A stretch of DNA of 64,000 nt from Dickeya aquatica (GCF_900095885.1 NZ_LT615367.1:2418001-2482000), one strand, 5' to 3'; positions 8,297 to 19,477 are shown, counted from the first letter of the stretch. The notes: generated from the sequence alone by a model not told the origin. Translations and numbers: made by a program.

Positions 8297-9241
8297 ATGT
8301 TTGAGCTACGTGTTCTGACCGGATTACACCGTGGAGCCGCGCTGCCACTGAGCGGAACCGCATGGCGCATCGGCTGCGCCGATGAGGCGGATATGGTGCT
8401 GTATGACCCTGGCATCCGCGACCAGCATTGCCTGCTGGAACAACAGCCGCAGGGCTGGTTACTGTCATCACTCGATGGCCCGGTCAGTAACGGTGAAGGC
8501 CATGCCCTGACCGAGCCACTGCTGATCCAGCCCGGCACGCCGTTTGCTGCGGGTGGTATCTGGCTGTGTGTGGTCAGTGCCGATACCCCGTGGCAGGATG
8601 AAGAAACCGCCGCCTCCCCGACGGAGACACCGCCGCAGAGCGCCCCCGAGGTGCCCGCCGACCCTGACGAGCCGAGCCTGGTTGCGCCGCCATCCGTCGC
8701 GTCGCGCCCTGCCAAGGCACGCCTGCCGCTGTGGGCCAAATTTTGTTATCTGCTGCTGGGCGTACTGCTGTTTGTCATTTTCGGCAGTTGGATGTTACAG
8801 GAAACGGCGGCAATGCCATCCGCGCCCGCGCCACAGGACAATCGCCTGCCGCTCGGCACCCCGGCGCAATTAAGCAGCACGCTACAAACCATGCTGGCCG
8901 AGCGCGAGCTGGAGCCGCTGGTCAGCGCCCGTCAGGAGCATGACCGGGTGGTACTGAGCGGTGAACTGCCCGCCGGACAACACACCCGACTGGCGCGCAT
9001 GCTGGTGCAGTTTCACCAGCGCTACGTCACCGCGCTACAGGTTGATAACCGCACCACGGTCAAAAACGAATCGCTGCCGTTTCAGATAGTACAAGTCACC
9101 AGCGGGCCGCGCGCTAACGTCGTCACCTCGGACGGGCGGCGCATTTTCGTCGGCGACGAAGTAGATAACCTGCGCCTGGTGAGCATCAATGACAGCCAGA
9201 TAGAGTTTCGCGGCAAACAGCAAATCAAGGTGAACTGGTGA
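8297..9241 (+). CDS. hrpQ: HrpQ, T3SS inner-membrane ring protein (YscD family)
   Basis: The 314-residue protein has an N-terminal FHA-like domain (about 1-95), a proline-rich linker, one transmembrane helix at about 152-172 (LLLGVLLFVIFGSWML) and a periplasmic C-terminal domain, the order seen in YscD/PrgH/HrpQ. It forms the outer of the two inner-membrane rings. A 94-base spacer without a convincing gene separates it from hrcV. Its stop overlaps the ATG of hrcN (TGATG). Confidence 0.88.
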   Translation: MFELRVLTGLHRGAALPLSGTAWRIGCADEADMVLYDPGIRDQHCLLEQQPQGWLLSSLDGPVSNGEGHALTEPLLIQPGTPFAAGGIWLCVVSADTPWQDEETAASPTETPPQSAPEVPADPDEPSLVAPPSVASRPAKARLPLWAKFCYLLLGVLLFVIFGSWMLQETAAMPSAPAPQDNRLPLGTPAQLSSTLQTMLAERELEPLVSARQEHDRVVLSGELPAGQHTRLARMLVQFHQRYVTALQVDNRTTVKNESLPFQIVQVTSGPRANVVTSDGRRIFVGDEVDNLRLVSINDSQIEFRGKQQIKVNW

Positions 9242-10620
9242 TGATGACCTCAGCCACTTCAGACGATCGCTATCCGCAACTAGCGCACTGGCTTGCACAA
9301 CAGCGGCGGCGGCTGGCCGCCTACTCGCCGGTAACGCAGCAGGGGCAAATAGTCGGTATCAACGGGATTTTACTCGAATCCAGCCTGCCAAACGCCCGCA
9401 TTGGTGACCTGTGCCTGGTTGCACGCAATGATGAAGCGCAGGTTCTGGCGGAAATTGTCGGGTTTAATCAAGACAACACCTATTTATCCGCGCTCGGTGC
9501 GCTTGATGGCATCGCACAGGGCGCACGGGTCACTCCGCTCTATCAGCCGCACTGCGTACAGGTGTCAGATGCGCTGTTTGGCAGCGTACTTGACGGGTTT
9601 GGTCGCCCGCTGGAAGCAGGCGGGCACAGCGCGTTTGTTGAGCCAGGCACGCTGGCTGAGCACCCAATGCCGGTCATTGGCGATGCGCCGCCGCCCACCG
9701 AACGCCCGCGTATTGCCACCCCACTGACTACGGGTATGCGGGCGATTGACGGTTTATTGACCCTGGGCTGCGGCCAGCGGGTTGGCGTGTTCGCCGGTGC
9801 CGGGTGCGGTAAAACCACACTGCTGGCGGAGCTGGCGCGCAACACGCCGTGCGATGCCATTGTGTTTGGCCTGATTGGCGAACGTGGCCGTGAACTGCGC
9901 GAATTTCTCGACCACGAGCTCGATGATGAACTGCGCCAGCGCACCGTTCTGGTGTGTTCAACCTCAGATCGCAGCAGCATGGAGCGCGCCCGTGCGGCGT
10001 TTACCGCCACGGCGATTGCCGAAGCGTTTCGCGCCGCCGGAAAACAGGTACTGCTGATTATCGATTCGTTAACCCGTTTTGCCCGCGCCCAGCGCGAAAT
10101 TGGCCTGGCACTGGGCGAGCCACAAGGCCGGGGCGGCCTGCCGCCGTCGGTCTATACCTTGCTGCCCCGGCTGGTGGAGCGCGCCGGGCAAACCCGACAG
10201 GGCGCGATTACCGCGCTCTATTCCGTCCTTATTGAGCAGGATTCAATGAACGACCCGGTGGCCGATGAAGTGCGTTCATTGATTGACGGCCACATCGTGT
10301 TATCGCGCCGCCTGGCCGAACGTAATCACTACCCGGCCATTGATGTGTTGATGAGCCTGAGCCGTACCATGAGTAACGTGGTCGGGCGCGATCACACCGC
10401 CCATGCCAATGCCGTGCGCCGCCTGATGGCCGCGTATAAACAGGTCGAGATGTTAATTCGACTCGGCGAATACCAGCCGGGGCACGATGCCTTTACCGAT
10501 GCCGCCGTCAACGCCAATGACGACATCAACCGTTTCTTACAGCAAGCGATGCGCGAGCCGCAATCGTTCGAGCATATTCAATTACACCTTGCCGAGGTGA
10601 GTCAGCATGCCAGCCTCTAA
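9241..10620 (+). CDS. hrcN: HrcN, T3SS ATPase
   Basis: This 459-residue F1-type ATPase of the YscN/FliI family has Walker A GAGCGKTT (about 185-192), GERGRE with the catalytic Glu, and Walker B LLIIDSLTR. It hexamerises at the export gate, removes chaperones and unfolds substrates. I chose the ATG that overlaps the hrpQ stop; a GTG one codon earlier and an ATG one codon later are possible. It overlaps hrpO by 14 bases. Confidence 0.95.
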   Translation: MMTSATSDDRYPQLAHWLAQQRRRLAAYSPVTQQGQIVGINGILLESSLPNARIGDLCLVARNDEAQVLAEIVGFNQDNTYLSALGALDGIAQGARVTPLYQPHCVQVSDALFGSVLDGFGRPLEAGGHSAFVEPGTLAEHPMPVIGDAPPPTERPRIATPLTTGMRAIDGLLTLGCGQRVGVFAGAGCGKTTLLAELARNTPCDAIVFGLIGERGRELREFLDHELDDELRQRTVLVCSTSDRSSMERARAAFTATAIAEAFRAAGKQVLLIIDSLTRFARAQREIGLALGEPQGRGGLPPSVYTLLPRLVERAGQTRQGAITALYSVLIEQDSMNDPVADEVRSLIDGHIVLSRRLAERNHYPAIDVLMSLSRTMSNVVGRDHTAHANAVRRLMAAYKQVEMLIRLGEYQPGHDAFTDAAVNANDDINRFLQQAMREPQSFEHIQLHLAEVSQHASL

Positions 10621-11086
10621 CCCCATAAAAACCCCCGTGGCCGTGGAAGAAGAGCAGCCCGACAACAGCATGCTGGAATTACAGTGGGTTGTTAACGCGC
10701 TGCTGCCCATTCGCCGCCAGCGTTTAAGCCGCGCCGAACGCCACTGGCGTGAAACCGGGCGGCGGTTACAGCAAACCGAAGTCTCGCTACATCAGCAACA
10801 GGCCCGGCTGACGCAAATGAAAACCGACTGGCAACAGCAGCGGGCGATTTTTTTGCGTGACGCGCTGGGAAAAACACAAACGCTGGAATCGCTCAAAAAT
10901 CAGCTGGAGCAGGAGCAAAAGCAGATTCGTCAAATACAGGCGCAGGTACTGCTGTGTACCGACTGGCAACAGCAATATCTGTACTGGCAACAACAGGCCA
11001 GCGAGGCGCGAGAAGCCGTGCGGCTGTGCCAAAAAGCCGTTGAAAAACTGGAATTTCTGTTAACCACCTATCAGGAGGCCATATGA
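10607..11086 (+). CDS. hrpO: HrpO, T3SS ATPase stalk protein (YscO/FliJ-like)
   Basis: This 159-residue, Gln- and Arg-rich protein is almost all alpha-helix with long heptad stretches (about 30-155), as in YscO/FliJ stalk proteins that enter the HrcN hexamer. Sequence is poorly conserved across the family, so the call relies on size, coiled coil and position between hrcN and hrpP. It overlaps both neighbours. Confidence 0.85.
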   Translation: MPASNPIKTPVAVEEEQPDNSMLELQWVVNALLPIRRQRLSRAERHWRETGRRLQQTEVSLHQQQARLTQMKTDWQQQRAIFLRDALGKTQTLESLKNQLEQEQKQIRQIQAQVLLCTDWQQQYLYWQQQASEAREAVRLCQKAVEKLEFLLTTYQEAI

Positions 11087-11604
11087 CCCCTCAACTGCCT
11101 GTTTCCCAGGAGACTACGCTGTCTCCTGCGCACCCGCTGGCCTCAGCGGAGCCGTCCGCGTTCGCCGATAACGCGGACACCCCATTCTGGGCGCTGCTGG
11201 GCGACACCGATGACACGCAACCGCCCTTCCCTGATGCCAGTTGGCTGCCGTTCGGCCCGCCGCTGGCGCTGCATCCGCTGCTGCCTGACGAGGCGTTGTC
11301 CGCCGCAGAGCAAACGGAACCGGCGCGGCCCGCCTTCTGGCCTGCGCTGGCCTCTTCGCTGACGGAAATGCCGATGCTACGCCACGGCGAGCCGCTCTCT
11401 TTTAGCCTGCAACTGCCGCAACTGGGTCATGTCGATGTGCGCATGGTGACACAACCTGCGCAAGGCTGGGAGGTATCGCTGCGTTTTGGCAAACGCGCCT
11501 ATGAGCAACTGAAAAACCAGCGTGACGACTGCCGCCGGTCGCTGGCGGGCACCTTGCGCGCCCCGGTTTTGCTGCAATTTGAAAGCCGGGAGGACGATGA
11601 ATGA
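11083..11604 (+). CDS. hrpP: HrpP, T3SS substrate-specificity switch protein (YscP-like)
   Basis: The protein has 173 residues with a Pro/Asp-rich N-terminal half and a C-terminal domain (about 90-170) with the T3S4-like fold that interacts with HrcU in pilus-length control. It overlaps hrpO and hrcQ by ATGA junctions, indicating coupled translation. The name follows position and size. Confidence 0.83.
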   Translation: MTPQLPVSQETTLSPAHPLASAEPSAFADNADTPFWALLGDTDDTQPPFPDASWLPFGPPLALHPLLPDEALSAAEQTEPARPAFWPALASSLTEMPMLRHGEPLSFSLQLPQLGHVDVRMVTQPAQGWEVSLRFGKRAYEQLKNQRDDCRRSLAGTLRAPVLLQFESREDDE

Positions 11605-12761
11605 CGGCACAGGGTTGCACACGATTCACGCCTCGCCCGGTGAGCCTCGCTCAGGCCCGCGCCTCTCGTCAACTGGCGATGCCACAGCGCTTTGCATTCC
11701 AGGTGGATAACGAACCGGGTGAGCTACGTTTACAACTGGCCCCGGTTGCCCGCCCCATCGCACAGGAAACGATCGGCAGTTGGCATTGCCAGGCGGGCGC
11801 GTTCTGGCTGGAACACGCCGGGCCGCTGTTATCGCTCCTGAGCGCCTGTCCGGCCATCGAGCCCCTCCCCGCGGTGGATGCGCAGGATTGGCACGGTTAC
11901 TGGATGCTTTACAACCACTATCTCAGCCCGCAATTGCGGGACTGGCTCGGGGAGATTCGCCCGGCTCCGCCGCAGGAGCAGGGTCATACCATCCCGGATA
12001 ACGCGCTGGCGCTGTGGCTGAGCGTGGTGTGTGGTGACAGGCATTTCTCGGCCCGGCTATGGGTGGGTGCCGGGACGTTACAGGTATGGCTCGCTCACCC
12101 CGGCTGGCAGCGCACCTATGCTGCGCTGCCTGATTATTTAGCCATTCGCGTGCCACTGACGCTGGCAGAAGTGACGTTGTCACTCGAACAATGGGCCGCA
12201 CGGGAACCGGGTGACGTTATCTGCCCACTCAAACTGTACTTCTCAGTAGCCGGAACAGGCAGTGTGACGCTGGCAGGCTGGCGACTGAGCGGGCAGCTCA
12301 CCGTGGATGGGCTTGCCCCTTACCGGTTTACCGTAACAGAACTGGAGGAATGCCCCGTGACAACCGTTTTTGATGACCCGTCTCCTTTTGCCGATAGCCC
12401 CCGGTTGAAGAACCGCGCGTTTTGGCCGATGCTGGCTACCCCGCCGCAGCCACAGACGCGGGCCTGGGCGGGCCGCACCATACGCTGGCAAACGGGTATG
12501 CCAGTGCGCCTGCCGCCGCTCTCTTTGGCGTTAACGGTACGCTGTGGCTACCTGACGCTGACGCTACAGGATTTGCAGCAACTGGCCCCCGGTTCGGTGC
12601 TCACGCTGCAACAGGCCGTTCCCGGCGAAGCCACGTTGTATCACGGTGAGCAGGCGCTGGCGCACGGCGAACTGGTGGATGTGGCAGGCCGCCTCGGGCT
12701 CCAGATAACCCATTGTCTGAATACGCCGACCGCCGCGCCGCCTCTGGAGCCTGCGCCATGA
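11601..12761 (+). CDS. hrcQ: HrcQ, T3SS cytoplasmic ring (sorting platform) protein
   Basis: This 386-residue protein has a divergent N-terminal part and a C-terminal SpoA domain (about 305-375, with [21 protein letters not shown] and a final [19 protein letters not shown] segment) as in YscQ/FliN. Here hrcQ is one gene rather than the split hrcQA/hrcQB of Pseudomonas syringae, as is normal in Erwinia and Dickeya. It overlaps hrpP and hrcR. Confidence 0.92.
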   Translation: MTAQGCTRFTPRPVSLAQARASRQLAMPQRFAFQVDNEPGELRLQLAPVARPIAQETIGSWHCQAGAFWLEHAGPLLSLLSACPAIEPLPAVDAQDWHGYWMLYNHYLSPQLRDWLGEIRPAPPQEQGHTIPDNALALWLSVVCGDRHFSARLWVGAGTLQVWLAHPGWQRTYAALPDYLAIRVPLTLAEVTLSLEQWAAREPGDVICPLKLYFSVAGTGSVTLAGWRLSGQLTVDGLAPYRFTVTELEECPVTTVFDDPSPFADSPRLKNRAFWPMLATPPQPQTRAWAGRTIRWQTGMPVRLPPLSLALTVRCGYLTLTLQDLQQLAPGSVLTLQQAVPGEATLYHGEQALAHGELVDVAGRLGLQITHCLNTPTAAPPLEPAP

Positions 12762-13411
12762 CCGCCGGTGGCTTTGATCCGGTGATGTTTGCCCTGTTTC
12801 TGGGCTCGCTGTCACTGATCCCGCTGATGATGATTATCTGCACCTGTTTTTTGAAGATCTCGATGGTGCTGATGATCACCCGTAACGCCATCGGGGTACA
12901 GCAGGTGCCGCCAAACATGGCGCTGTATGGCATCGCGCTGGCCGCGACCCTGTTTGTGATGGCTCCGGTATTCAACGACATCAAACAGCGCTTTCAGGAC
13001 AACCCGGTAAACTTCAGCAATCTGGATGCGCTGGAAAGCAGCGTGAGCAAAGGCATTGAGCCGCTACAGAAATTTATGTCACGCAATACCGACCCGGACA
13101 TCCTCACCCACTTGCATGAGAACAGCCTGCGTATGTGGCCTGCGGCAATGGCGGAGAAAGTCACCACGCAAAACGTGTTGCTGGTATTGCCTGCCTACGT
13201 GCTTTCCGAATTGCAGGCCGGGTTCAAAATCGGCTTTTTGATTTATATCCCGTTCATCGTCATTGACCTGATTGTCTCAAACGTCCTGCTGGCGCTGGGG
13301 ATGCAAATGGTCGCGCCCACCACCTTATCGCTGCCGCTCAAAATGCTGCTGTTCGTGCTGGTCAACGGCTGGACACGCCTGCTGGATGGTCTGTTCTACA
13401 GTTATCTGTGA
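12758..13411 (+). CDS. hrcR: HrcR, T3SS export apparatus membrane protein (FliP family)
   Basis: This 217-residue protein has four hydrophobic helices and the FliP/YscR signatures [20 protein letters not shown] and [17 protein letters not shown]. It forms the pentameric core of the export gate. The frame stays open upstream into hrcQ, but the ATG overlapping the hrcQ stop gives the family's usual length. Confidence 0.96.
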   Translation: MTAGGFDPVMFALFLGSLSLIPLMMIICTCFLKISMVLMITRNAIGVQQVPPNMALYGIALAATLFVMAPVFNDIKQRFQDNPVNFSNLDALESSVSKGIEPLQKFMSRNTDPDILTHLHENSLRMWPAAMAEKVTTQNVLLVLPAYVLSELQAGFKIGFLIYIPFIVIDLIVSNVLLALGMQMVAPTTLSLPLKMLLFVLVNGWTRLLDGLFYSYL

Positions 13412-13418
13412 GGTTGCC

Positions 13419-13679
13419 ATGGAAACCCTGAATTTATTTCGACAAGCGATGGTGCTGGTGGTGATGCTCTCCGCCCCGCCGCTGCTGGTGGCGGTGATTG
13501 TGGGCGTGCTTATCTCGCTGTTGCAAGCGGTGATGCAGTTACAAGACCAAACGCTGCCCTTTGCCGTCAAACTGGTGGCGGTGGGCCTGGCGCTGGCAAT
13601 GACCGGGCGCTGGATTGGCGTTGAACTTATCCAGTTGACCATGCTGGCCTTTAACATGATTGAACAAACACGGGCGTGA
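13419..13679 (+). CDS. hrcS: HrcS, T3SS export apparatus membrane protein (FliQ family)
   Basis: This 86-residue protein has two transmembrane helices and the FliQ/YscS pattern (PPLLVAVIVGVLISLLQAV, QDQTLPFAVK). It starts at METLNLF, 7 bases after hrcR, with GAGG upstream. The longer open frame starting at 13272 is hrcR read out of frame. Confidence 0.95.
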   Translation: METLNLFRQAMVLVVMLSAPPLLVAVIVGVLISLLQAVMQLQDQTLPFAVKLVAVGLALAMTGRWIGVELIQLTMLAFNMIEQTRA

Positions 13680-13685
13680 CGCACC

Positions 13686-14489
13686 ATGCTCTCTCTGGCC
13701 AGTATCCAGCAACTGTATGATTTTATTTATGCCATGACCCTTGGCGTGGCCAGGCTTTACCCGTGCCTGTTTCTGGTGCCGCTGTTTTCGTTCTCCATCC
13801 TCAAAGGGATGTTACGTAATGCGGTGGTATTGGCGCTGGCGCTGGTACCCGCCAGCGCGATTCAGCAACAGCTGTTAACCACCCCACTTACCTGGCCGAT
13901 GCTGCCCGCCTTATTGCTCAAAGAAGCGGTGATCGGCCTGTTGCTCGGCGTGGTGCTGGCGATGCCGTTTTGGTTGTTCGAATCCGTCGGCGCGCTATTT
14001 GATAACCAGCGCGGCGCACTGACCGGCGGCCAGCTTAACCCGGCGCTCGGCAGCGATGCGACGCCGCTCGGTCACATGCTAAAAGAGCTGTTTATGATGA
14101 TGCTGGTGATGAGCATCGGCTTTTCCGGCATGACCCAGTTACTGTGGGACAGCTACCAGCTCTGGCCGGTGCTGACCTGGCTGCCGCCATTATCGGAGCT
14201 TGGCTTTCATACCTACCTTGATCTGCTCAAGGAGACGTTTCGGCACATGATTGTGTATGCCGGGCCGCTGGTGGCCTTGCTGCTGTTGCTGGAATTCAGC
14301 ATCGCCATTCTCAGCCTCTACAGCCCGCAATTACAGGTCTACGTGTTATCCACCCCCGCCAAATGTCTGGCAGGCATGGCTTTTTTCGTACTTTACATGC
14401 CGGTATTACAGTTTCTCAGCGAAGGCCGTCTTCATGCGCTGGCCGACCTGAAACCCCTGCTGGCGCTCTTTTTTCAGACCGCCCCCTGA
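13686..14489 (+). CDS. hrcT: HrcT, T3SS export apparatus membrane protein (FliR family)
   Basis: This 267-residue multi-spanning protein has the FliR/YscT motifs FWLFESVGALFDNQRG and the hydrophobic C-terminal half. It joins HrcR and HrcS in the export gate. It lies 6 bases after hrcS and 24 before hrcU. Confidence 0.95.
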   Translation: MLSLASIQQLYDFIYAMTLGVARLYPCLFLVPLFSFSILKGMLRNAVVLALALVPASAIQQQLLTTPLTWPMLPALLLKEAVIGLLLGVVLAMPFWLFESVGALFDNQRGALTGGQLNPALGSDATPLGHMLKELFMMMLVMSIGFSGMTQLLWDSYQLWPVLTWLPPLSELGFHTYLDLLKETFRHMIVYAGPLVALLLLLEFSIAILSLYSPQLQVYVLSTPAKCLAGMAFFVLYMPVLQFLSEGRLHALADLKPLLALFFQTAP

Positions 14490-14513
14490 CACGCTAACCA
14501 TGAGGTCACGCCG

Positions 14514-15589
14514 GTGAGTGAGAAAACGGAAAAACCCACCCCAAAAAATTGCAGGATGCGCGCAAAAAAGGGGAAGTCGGGCAGAGTCAGGATGTGCCGA
14601 AACTGCTGATAAGCGTCGCGCTGCTGGAGATGATCATCGCGTTAAGCGAGAGCGGAATGAGTAAGTTGCAGGCCTTGATGCAACTGCCCCTGAGCCGCAT
14701 CAGTGACGCGTTCGGCCACGCCGCCGACGAAGTATTCAGCGCCGCGCTGACACTGCTGGGCACCTTCTGCCTGCTGACCATTAGCCTCGCATTGTTGATG
14801 CGTATTGTCGGCGGCTGGATCCAGTACGGCCCGCTGTTCGCCGTAGACGCGCTCCAGCTTGACGTTAACCGCTTAAACCCGGTCAACCAGATAAAACAGA
14901 TGTTCAGTATGCGTAAGCTGACCGACATGCTGACCAACCTGCTCAAGGCCGCCACCATCGGCCTGGTGTTCTGGCTGGTGGTTGTACCACAGCTGGAGTG
15001 GCTGGTAGAGCTGGCCTATGGCGACCTTAATGGATTCTGGAAAGGGGTCGAGGCGGTATTCAAAAGCGTGGCCCGCACCACGCTTGGCGCACTGCTGGCA
15101 CTGGGGTACCTCGATTTTGGCTTGCAGAAATACTACTTTCTCAAGCAACAGCGCATGAGCCATGAAGACATTCGCAACGAATACAAGAACTCGGAAGGCG
15201 ACCCACACATGAAAGGCCACCGCAAAGCGCTGGCGCAGGAAATTCTCAATGAACCGGCCAGCCCGCGCAAAGCCCGTGTGGAAGAGGCCGATTTACTGCT
15301 GGTTAACCCAACGCACTACGCCGTGGCGTTGTTCTACCGCCCCGGCAAAACCCCGCTGCCGCGTATCCTGCTTAAAGGCGAAGATTTTCAGGCAAAAGCG
15401 CTCATCGCCCGCGCCCATCAGGCTGGCGTACCGGTTATTCGCTTTATCTGGCTGACCCGTACCCTCTACCGCATGCCGGAAGGTCACTACATTCCACGCG
15501 ATACGCTGCAACCGGTCGCCCAGGTCTACCGGGTATTACGACAGCTTGACCGCAGCCTGCCTGCACAAGAGATTATCGAGCTGGAGTGA
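14514..15589 (+). pseudogene. hrcU: HrcU, T3SS switch protein (FlhB family), frameshifted as sequenced
   Basis: From the GTG at 14514 (GAGG upstream) the frame reads SEKTEKPTPKN and is then out of phase; from 14549 the correct frame continues QDARKKGEVGQ to the stop. Restoring one A in the A6 tract at 14543-14548 gives the family N terminus and a 358-residue protein of normal length. The rest is intact: four membrane helices, then the cytoplasmic domain with the autocleavage motif NPTH at 15305-15316. HrcU cleavage switches secretion from pilus to effectors. I suspect a sequencing error; a real loss would inactivate the T3SS unless slippage on the A tract restores the frame. Confidence 0.9.
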
Positions 15590-15762
15590 CCGGCCCGGCA
15601 CAGCGATATCCGCCGCTCACACCGTCTCCACAGCGTGAGCGGATGAGGGTTACGTAAAGAAAAGGCCGCCGCCGTTAAAAATCGTTTCAATATAGGCCTG
15701 CACTCGCGTTAAATATTTGCTATTACGACGGTTATTCCCTTTTTACGGATAAAAGTGCTGCC

Positions 15763-16989
15763 ATGTTCAAATCGTTTTTTCCTAACCCAAAACTGTTTTT
15801 CTCCTCCGCACTACTCTGGTCATTAATGGCGGTCATTATCTGGTACAACGCCTATAAACCGCTCGGCGAGTCGCTGTTTCACATCGACGCAGCTTTGCCA
15901 CAAGGGGCAATACGCTTTATTTCACCCGCTTTTTTGTGGTTTTACGGCTATTACGTGCTCTGCGTCGGCCTGTTCGCCGCGCTCTGGGCCTGGCTGCGGC
16001 CCCATCCGTGGCAACGCTGGTCGATTCTTGGCACGGCACTGATTATTTTTGTCACCTATTTCTCGGTGGAAGTCGGGGTGGCGGTGAACGACTGGTATGT
16101 GCCGTTTTACGATTTGATTCAAAAAGCGCTCAGCAGCCCTAACGCCGTGACCATTGAGGCGTTTTATCAGCAATTGCTGATTTTCCTCGGTATCGCGCTG
16201 ACTGCGGTCACCGTCGGGGTACTGAATATGTTTTTCGTCAGCCACTATGTGTTTCGCTGGCGCACTGCCATGAACGATTACTACACCGGGCACTGGCAGC
16301 AGTTGCGCCACATTGAGGGGGCCGCGCAGTATTCAGGAAGACACATAATGCGCTTTGCCTCCACGGTGGAGAGCCTTGGCGTAGATTTAGTGAAGTCACT
16401 GATGACGCTGATTGCCTTTTTACCAGTGCTGGTCAGCCTCTCGTCGCACGTCAAATCCCTGCCGTTGCTTGGTGAAATTCCTTACGGGCTGGTCATTGCG
16501 GCACTGGTTTGGTCGTTACTGGGAACCGGTGTGCTGGCGTTAATCGGTATCAAGCTGCCGGGACTGGGTTTTAATAATCAGCGGGTAGAAGCCGCCTATC
16601 GTAAAGAGCTGGTCTACGGCGAGGACGATGGCAGCCGGGCCAGCCCGCCAACCTTAACGTCGCTGTTTTACCCATGTGCGCAGAGACTATTTCGGCTCTA
16701 TTTTCACTACACCTATTTCAACATCGCCCGGGTGCTGTACCTGCAAACGATAATGTGTTCGGCATTATCATGCTGTTACCCTATCGTGGCAGGCAGCCTG
16801 ACACTTGGCCTGATGACGCAAATTACCAACGTGTTCGATCAGGTGCGCAGTTCTTTTCAATACCTGATTAATTCATGGACGGTTATCGTCGAAATGATGT
16901 CTATCTATAAACGCCTGCGCAGTTTTGAATCAGCGATTCAGGATATGCCGCAAACCACGAACCCCCCGCCAATATTGGATAATCCGTGA
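15763..16989 (+). CDS. sbmA: SbmA/BacA-family peptide transporter
   Basis: This 408-residue inner-membrane protein has about seven to eight helices and the SbmA motifs [11 protein letters not shown] and [20 protein letters not shown]. coli SbmA (406 residues) is a proton-driven importer of proline-rich antimicrobial peptides and microcins; relatives help Rhizobium and Brucella survive host peptides. It lies 173 bases after hrcU in the same direction, with an 8-bp inverted repeat (15613-15620 and 15635-15642) between but no T-run, so it is probably not part of the hrp operon. Confidence 0.88.
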   Translation: MFKSFFPNPKLFFSSALLWSLMAVIIWYNAYKPLGESLFHIDAALPQGAIRFISPAFLWFYGYYVLCVGLFAALWAWLRPHPWQRWSILGTALIIFVTYFSVEVGVAVNDWYVPFYDLIQKALSSPNAVTIEAFYQQLLIFLGIALTAVTVGVLNMFFVSHYVFRWRTAMNDYYTGHWQQLRHIEGAAQYSGRHIMRFASTVESLGVDLVKSLMTLIAFLPVLVSLSSHVKSLPLLGEIPYGLVIAALVWSLLGTGVLALIGIKLPGLGFNNQRVEAAYRKELVYGEDDGSRASPPTLTSLFYPCAQRLFRLYFHYTYFNIARVLYLQTIMCSALSCCYPIVAGSLTLGLMTQITNVFDQVRSSFQYLINSWTVIVEMMSIYKRLRSFESAIQDMPQTTNPPPILDNP

Positions 16990-17501
16990 TACCGATTCTG
17001 CGTTGTCATAACGGCAACGCGGAATACCATTACCGCTCACCAAGGCTTTCGCCTGGCTGTCACCAAACAGATATTTTATCTGCCCCTTTTTAACTGATGG
17101 TGAATGAAAAATGGCGAATTAACGTCATGACGCAGCCATTATTTTCCCGGCAGACAAAAAATGAAAAAATAGGGTCTAGTAAGGCAATTTAAAAACAATT
17201 TTTTGAATAAGTATGGAGAAAAGGCTGTGCCCTTGAACCATACCACTAGTACATGAAGACGAATGATTGATTACCAAATAAAATAAAAAATACGCAAGAA
17301 AAATCTGGAAAAAACACAAATAGTTTGTTATTTCATTATGTTACCAGCCATTCACACACCTGAAAAATGTGATAACATTCACATGTTTTTCTCTGCATTG
17401 AAAAAAACCATCTCTTATTTGGCAATAACACGGATGTTAAAGATGGTTAGCCTCTGTTGACTTTGACTCGTCAACGCTCTTAGCCTTACAGGAATCACTG
17501 A
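16990..17501. other. AT-rich intergenic region upstream of the first chemoreceptor
   Basis: I see no gene in 512 bases between sbmA and the first chemoreceptor. The second half is strongly AT-rich. I could not find a convincing flagellar sigma-28 promoter. Confidence 0.5.
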
Positions 17502-19477
17502 ATGACTACAATTCTTAATAGTTATAACAATCTGACTGTCGGTATTAACTGGCTATCGTTTTGGACTCATTTTACTTATGTCCACATTTATTATGCTATC
17601 AGGCGTAAATGGCTTTCGTAACATTGACACGTATGTCAATAAATCCATCATCAGTATGACATTAATAACAATTTGAATGAGGCCAGACGTGCCCGCCTCA
17701 CGTTTCAATATACTCACGATTACACCGCAATTATAAAGTCGGCGACCTGATGACCAAGGTCGGCCAGTCGCTCAACCAGACGCGTGAGTTTTAGCTGGTC
17801 CCCCGGTTCACAAACCTTACTGGACCAGTTAAATGAAGCCTATAACCGCTATCTTCCGGCCAGAGAGTTGCTGATCAAAGCCAGCCAGCAGCGTGATGCG
17901 TAGCACAAAAACTCAGTCAGGAAAGCAGTGCCGAGGTGCTGAACACGCTGCGCACCCGCTTTAACAACAGCGCCATAACACCAGAATTACGCTTGCAGTT
18001 CATTAGCGTGTTTGAGCAACTCTCTGAGGTACGCGACCTGACCCATGAACTGGTGTTGCAACCGTCAGACCAGCGGGCAGCCAAACTGCGCAAAGCCATC
18101 AGCACAGCCGCGACAACATTTAGCCAGGCACAAACCTCTTTTAACAGCGAACAGCAGGGGTGGCTCAACCAGAGCTGGCAGTTTTTCTCCGCCTACAGCG
18201 GCTATCTTGATGACTATATGCGAGCCTTTCGTGATGAGAGCGATGCCGCCCAGGCCATGCAAAATGCCGCCAGTATTCTGGATAGCGCATCCAACGATTT
18301 ATACGCGCATCAATTAGCCCTGGTCAGTGATACCACAACGCGTTCCGAGTGGCAGTTGCTGATAACCGGCCTGATTATTATTGCGCTGGGCGTACTGATG
18401 GCCTGGCGCATTACCTTGCAACTTACCCGCCCGCTGCACCCAAAGCCTCTCGATGGCCGAGAAAATTGCCAGCGGCGACCTCTCCGCTTCCCTTGCCGTT
18501 TCGCGTAAAGACGAACTCGTAAGCTGATGAACGCCATGAATGACATGAGCCTGAAGCTGCGCGAGATGATTGGCTCCATCCGCGAAGGCGTCAGCAGCGT
18601 CGCCTCCGCCGCCTCCGAAATTGCCGCCGCGCAATACCGACCTCTCCTCTCGCACCGAGCAGCAGTCTGCCGCCGTGGTCGAAACCGCCGCCAGCATGGA
18701 GCAGCTCACCTCCACCGTTAAACAGAACGCCGATAACGCCCACCACGCCTCGCAACTGGCAGCCGACGCCTCGACCAACGCCAGTAAAGGCGGTGCCATC
18801 GTCACCGACGTGGTAAAAACCATGAGCGATATCGCTGGCAGCTCCAAACGTATTTCCGAAATCACCTCCGTCATCAACGGCATCGCCTTTCAGACCAACA
18901 TTCTTGCCCTGAACGCCGCCGTGGAAGCCGCCAGAGCCGGTGAGCAGGGCCGCGGTTTTGCCGTCGTCGTCGCCGTGAAGTGCGCAATCTTGCCCAGCGC
19001 AGCGCGCAGGCCGCCAAAGAGATTGAAACCCTGATTGGCGAATCGGTTTCCCGCGTCAACACCGGCTCCCGGCTGGTCGAAAGCGCCGGCAAAACCATGG
19101 ATGACATCATTCGCTCCATCTCTCACGTTCACGACATCATGGATGAAATCGCCTCCGCTTCCGATGAGCAGAGCCGCGGCATCAACCAGATTTCCACCGC
19201 CGTCGCCGAGATGGATGCCACCACCCAGCAGAATGCCGCGCTGGTGGAAGAGTCCTCTGCGGCCGCCAACTCCCTTGAGGAGCAATCCGTCGCGCTGGCG
19301 CAGGCCGTCTCGGTATTCAGGCTTGGCAATGAAGGGGCAACCGCGCCGCATAACCGCGTGGCTGCCACTGCGGCCCGCAAACCGCTGATGCTGGCGACCA
19401 GTGCGCCACAGCGTCAGACAGCCCACCATCGCCGCCCCGGCGCAACCCGCAGCAAAGATGACTGGGAAGCATTTTGA
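17502..19477 (+). pseudogene. Methyl-accepting chemotaxis protein, disrupted by many indels
   Basis: The ATG at 17502 opens MTTILNSYNNLTVGI, parallel to the intact receptor at 20103, then loses frame. One-base losses are visible at 17547 (AA for AAA), 17558 (G for GG) and 17656 (A for AA), with more near 17790 and 17888. An extra C lies near 18441, a missing G near 18516, an inserted base near 18630 and a compound indel near 18970. Corrected, it would be a full receptor: N-terminal helix, helical-bimodule-type sensor domain, second helix, HAMP, signalling domain, and C-terminal DDWEAF, a CheR/CheB docking pentapeptide. Sensor half differs from its neighbour, signalling half is nearly identical. 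Either a real pseudogene or poor consensus at a repeat. Confidence 0.85.
18422..19399 (+). repeat. 1-kb direct repeat, copy 1 (chemoreceptor signalling domain)
   Basis: Nearly identical to 21027-22001. It covers HAMP and the whole signalling domain. The differences I see are a few substitutions plus the frame-breaking indels of this copy. Confidence 0.9.

Noticed and set aside
15613..15642. 8-bp inverted repeat after hrcU as a rho-independent terminator
   Set aside because: Perfect arms but a 14-base loop and no T-run on either strand.
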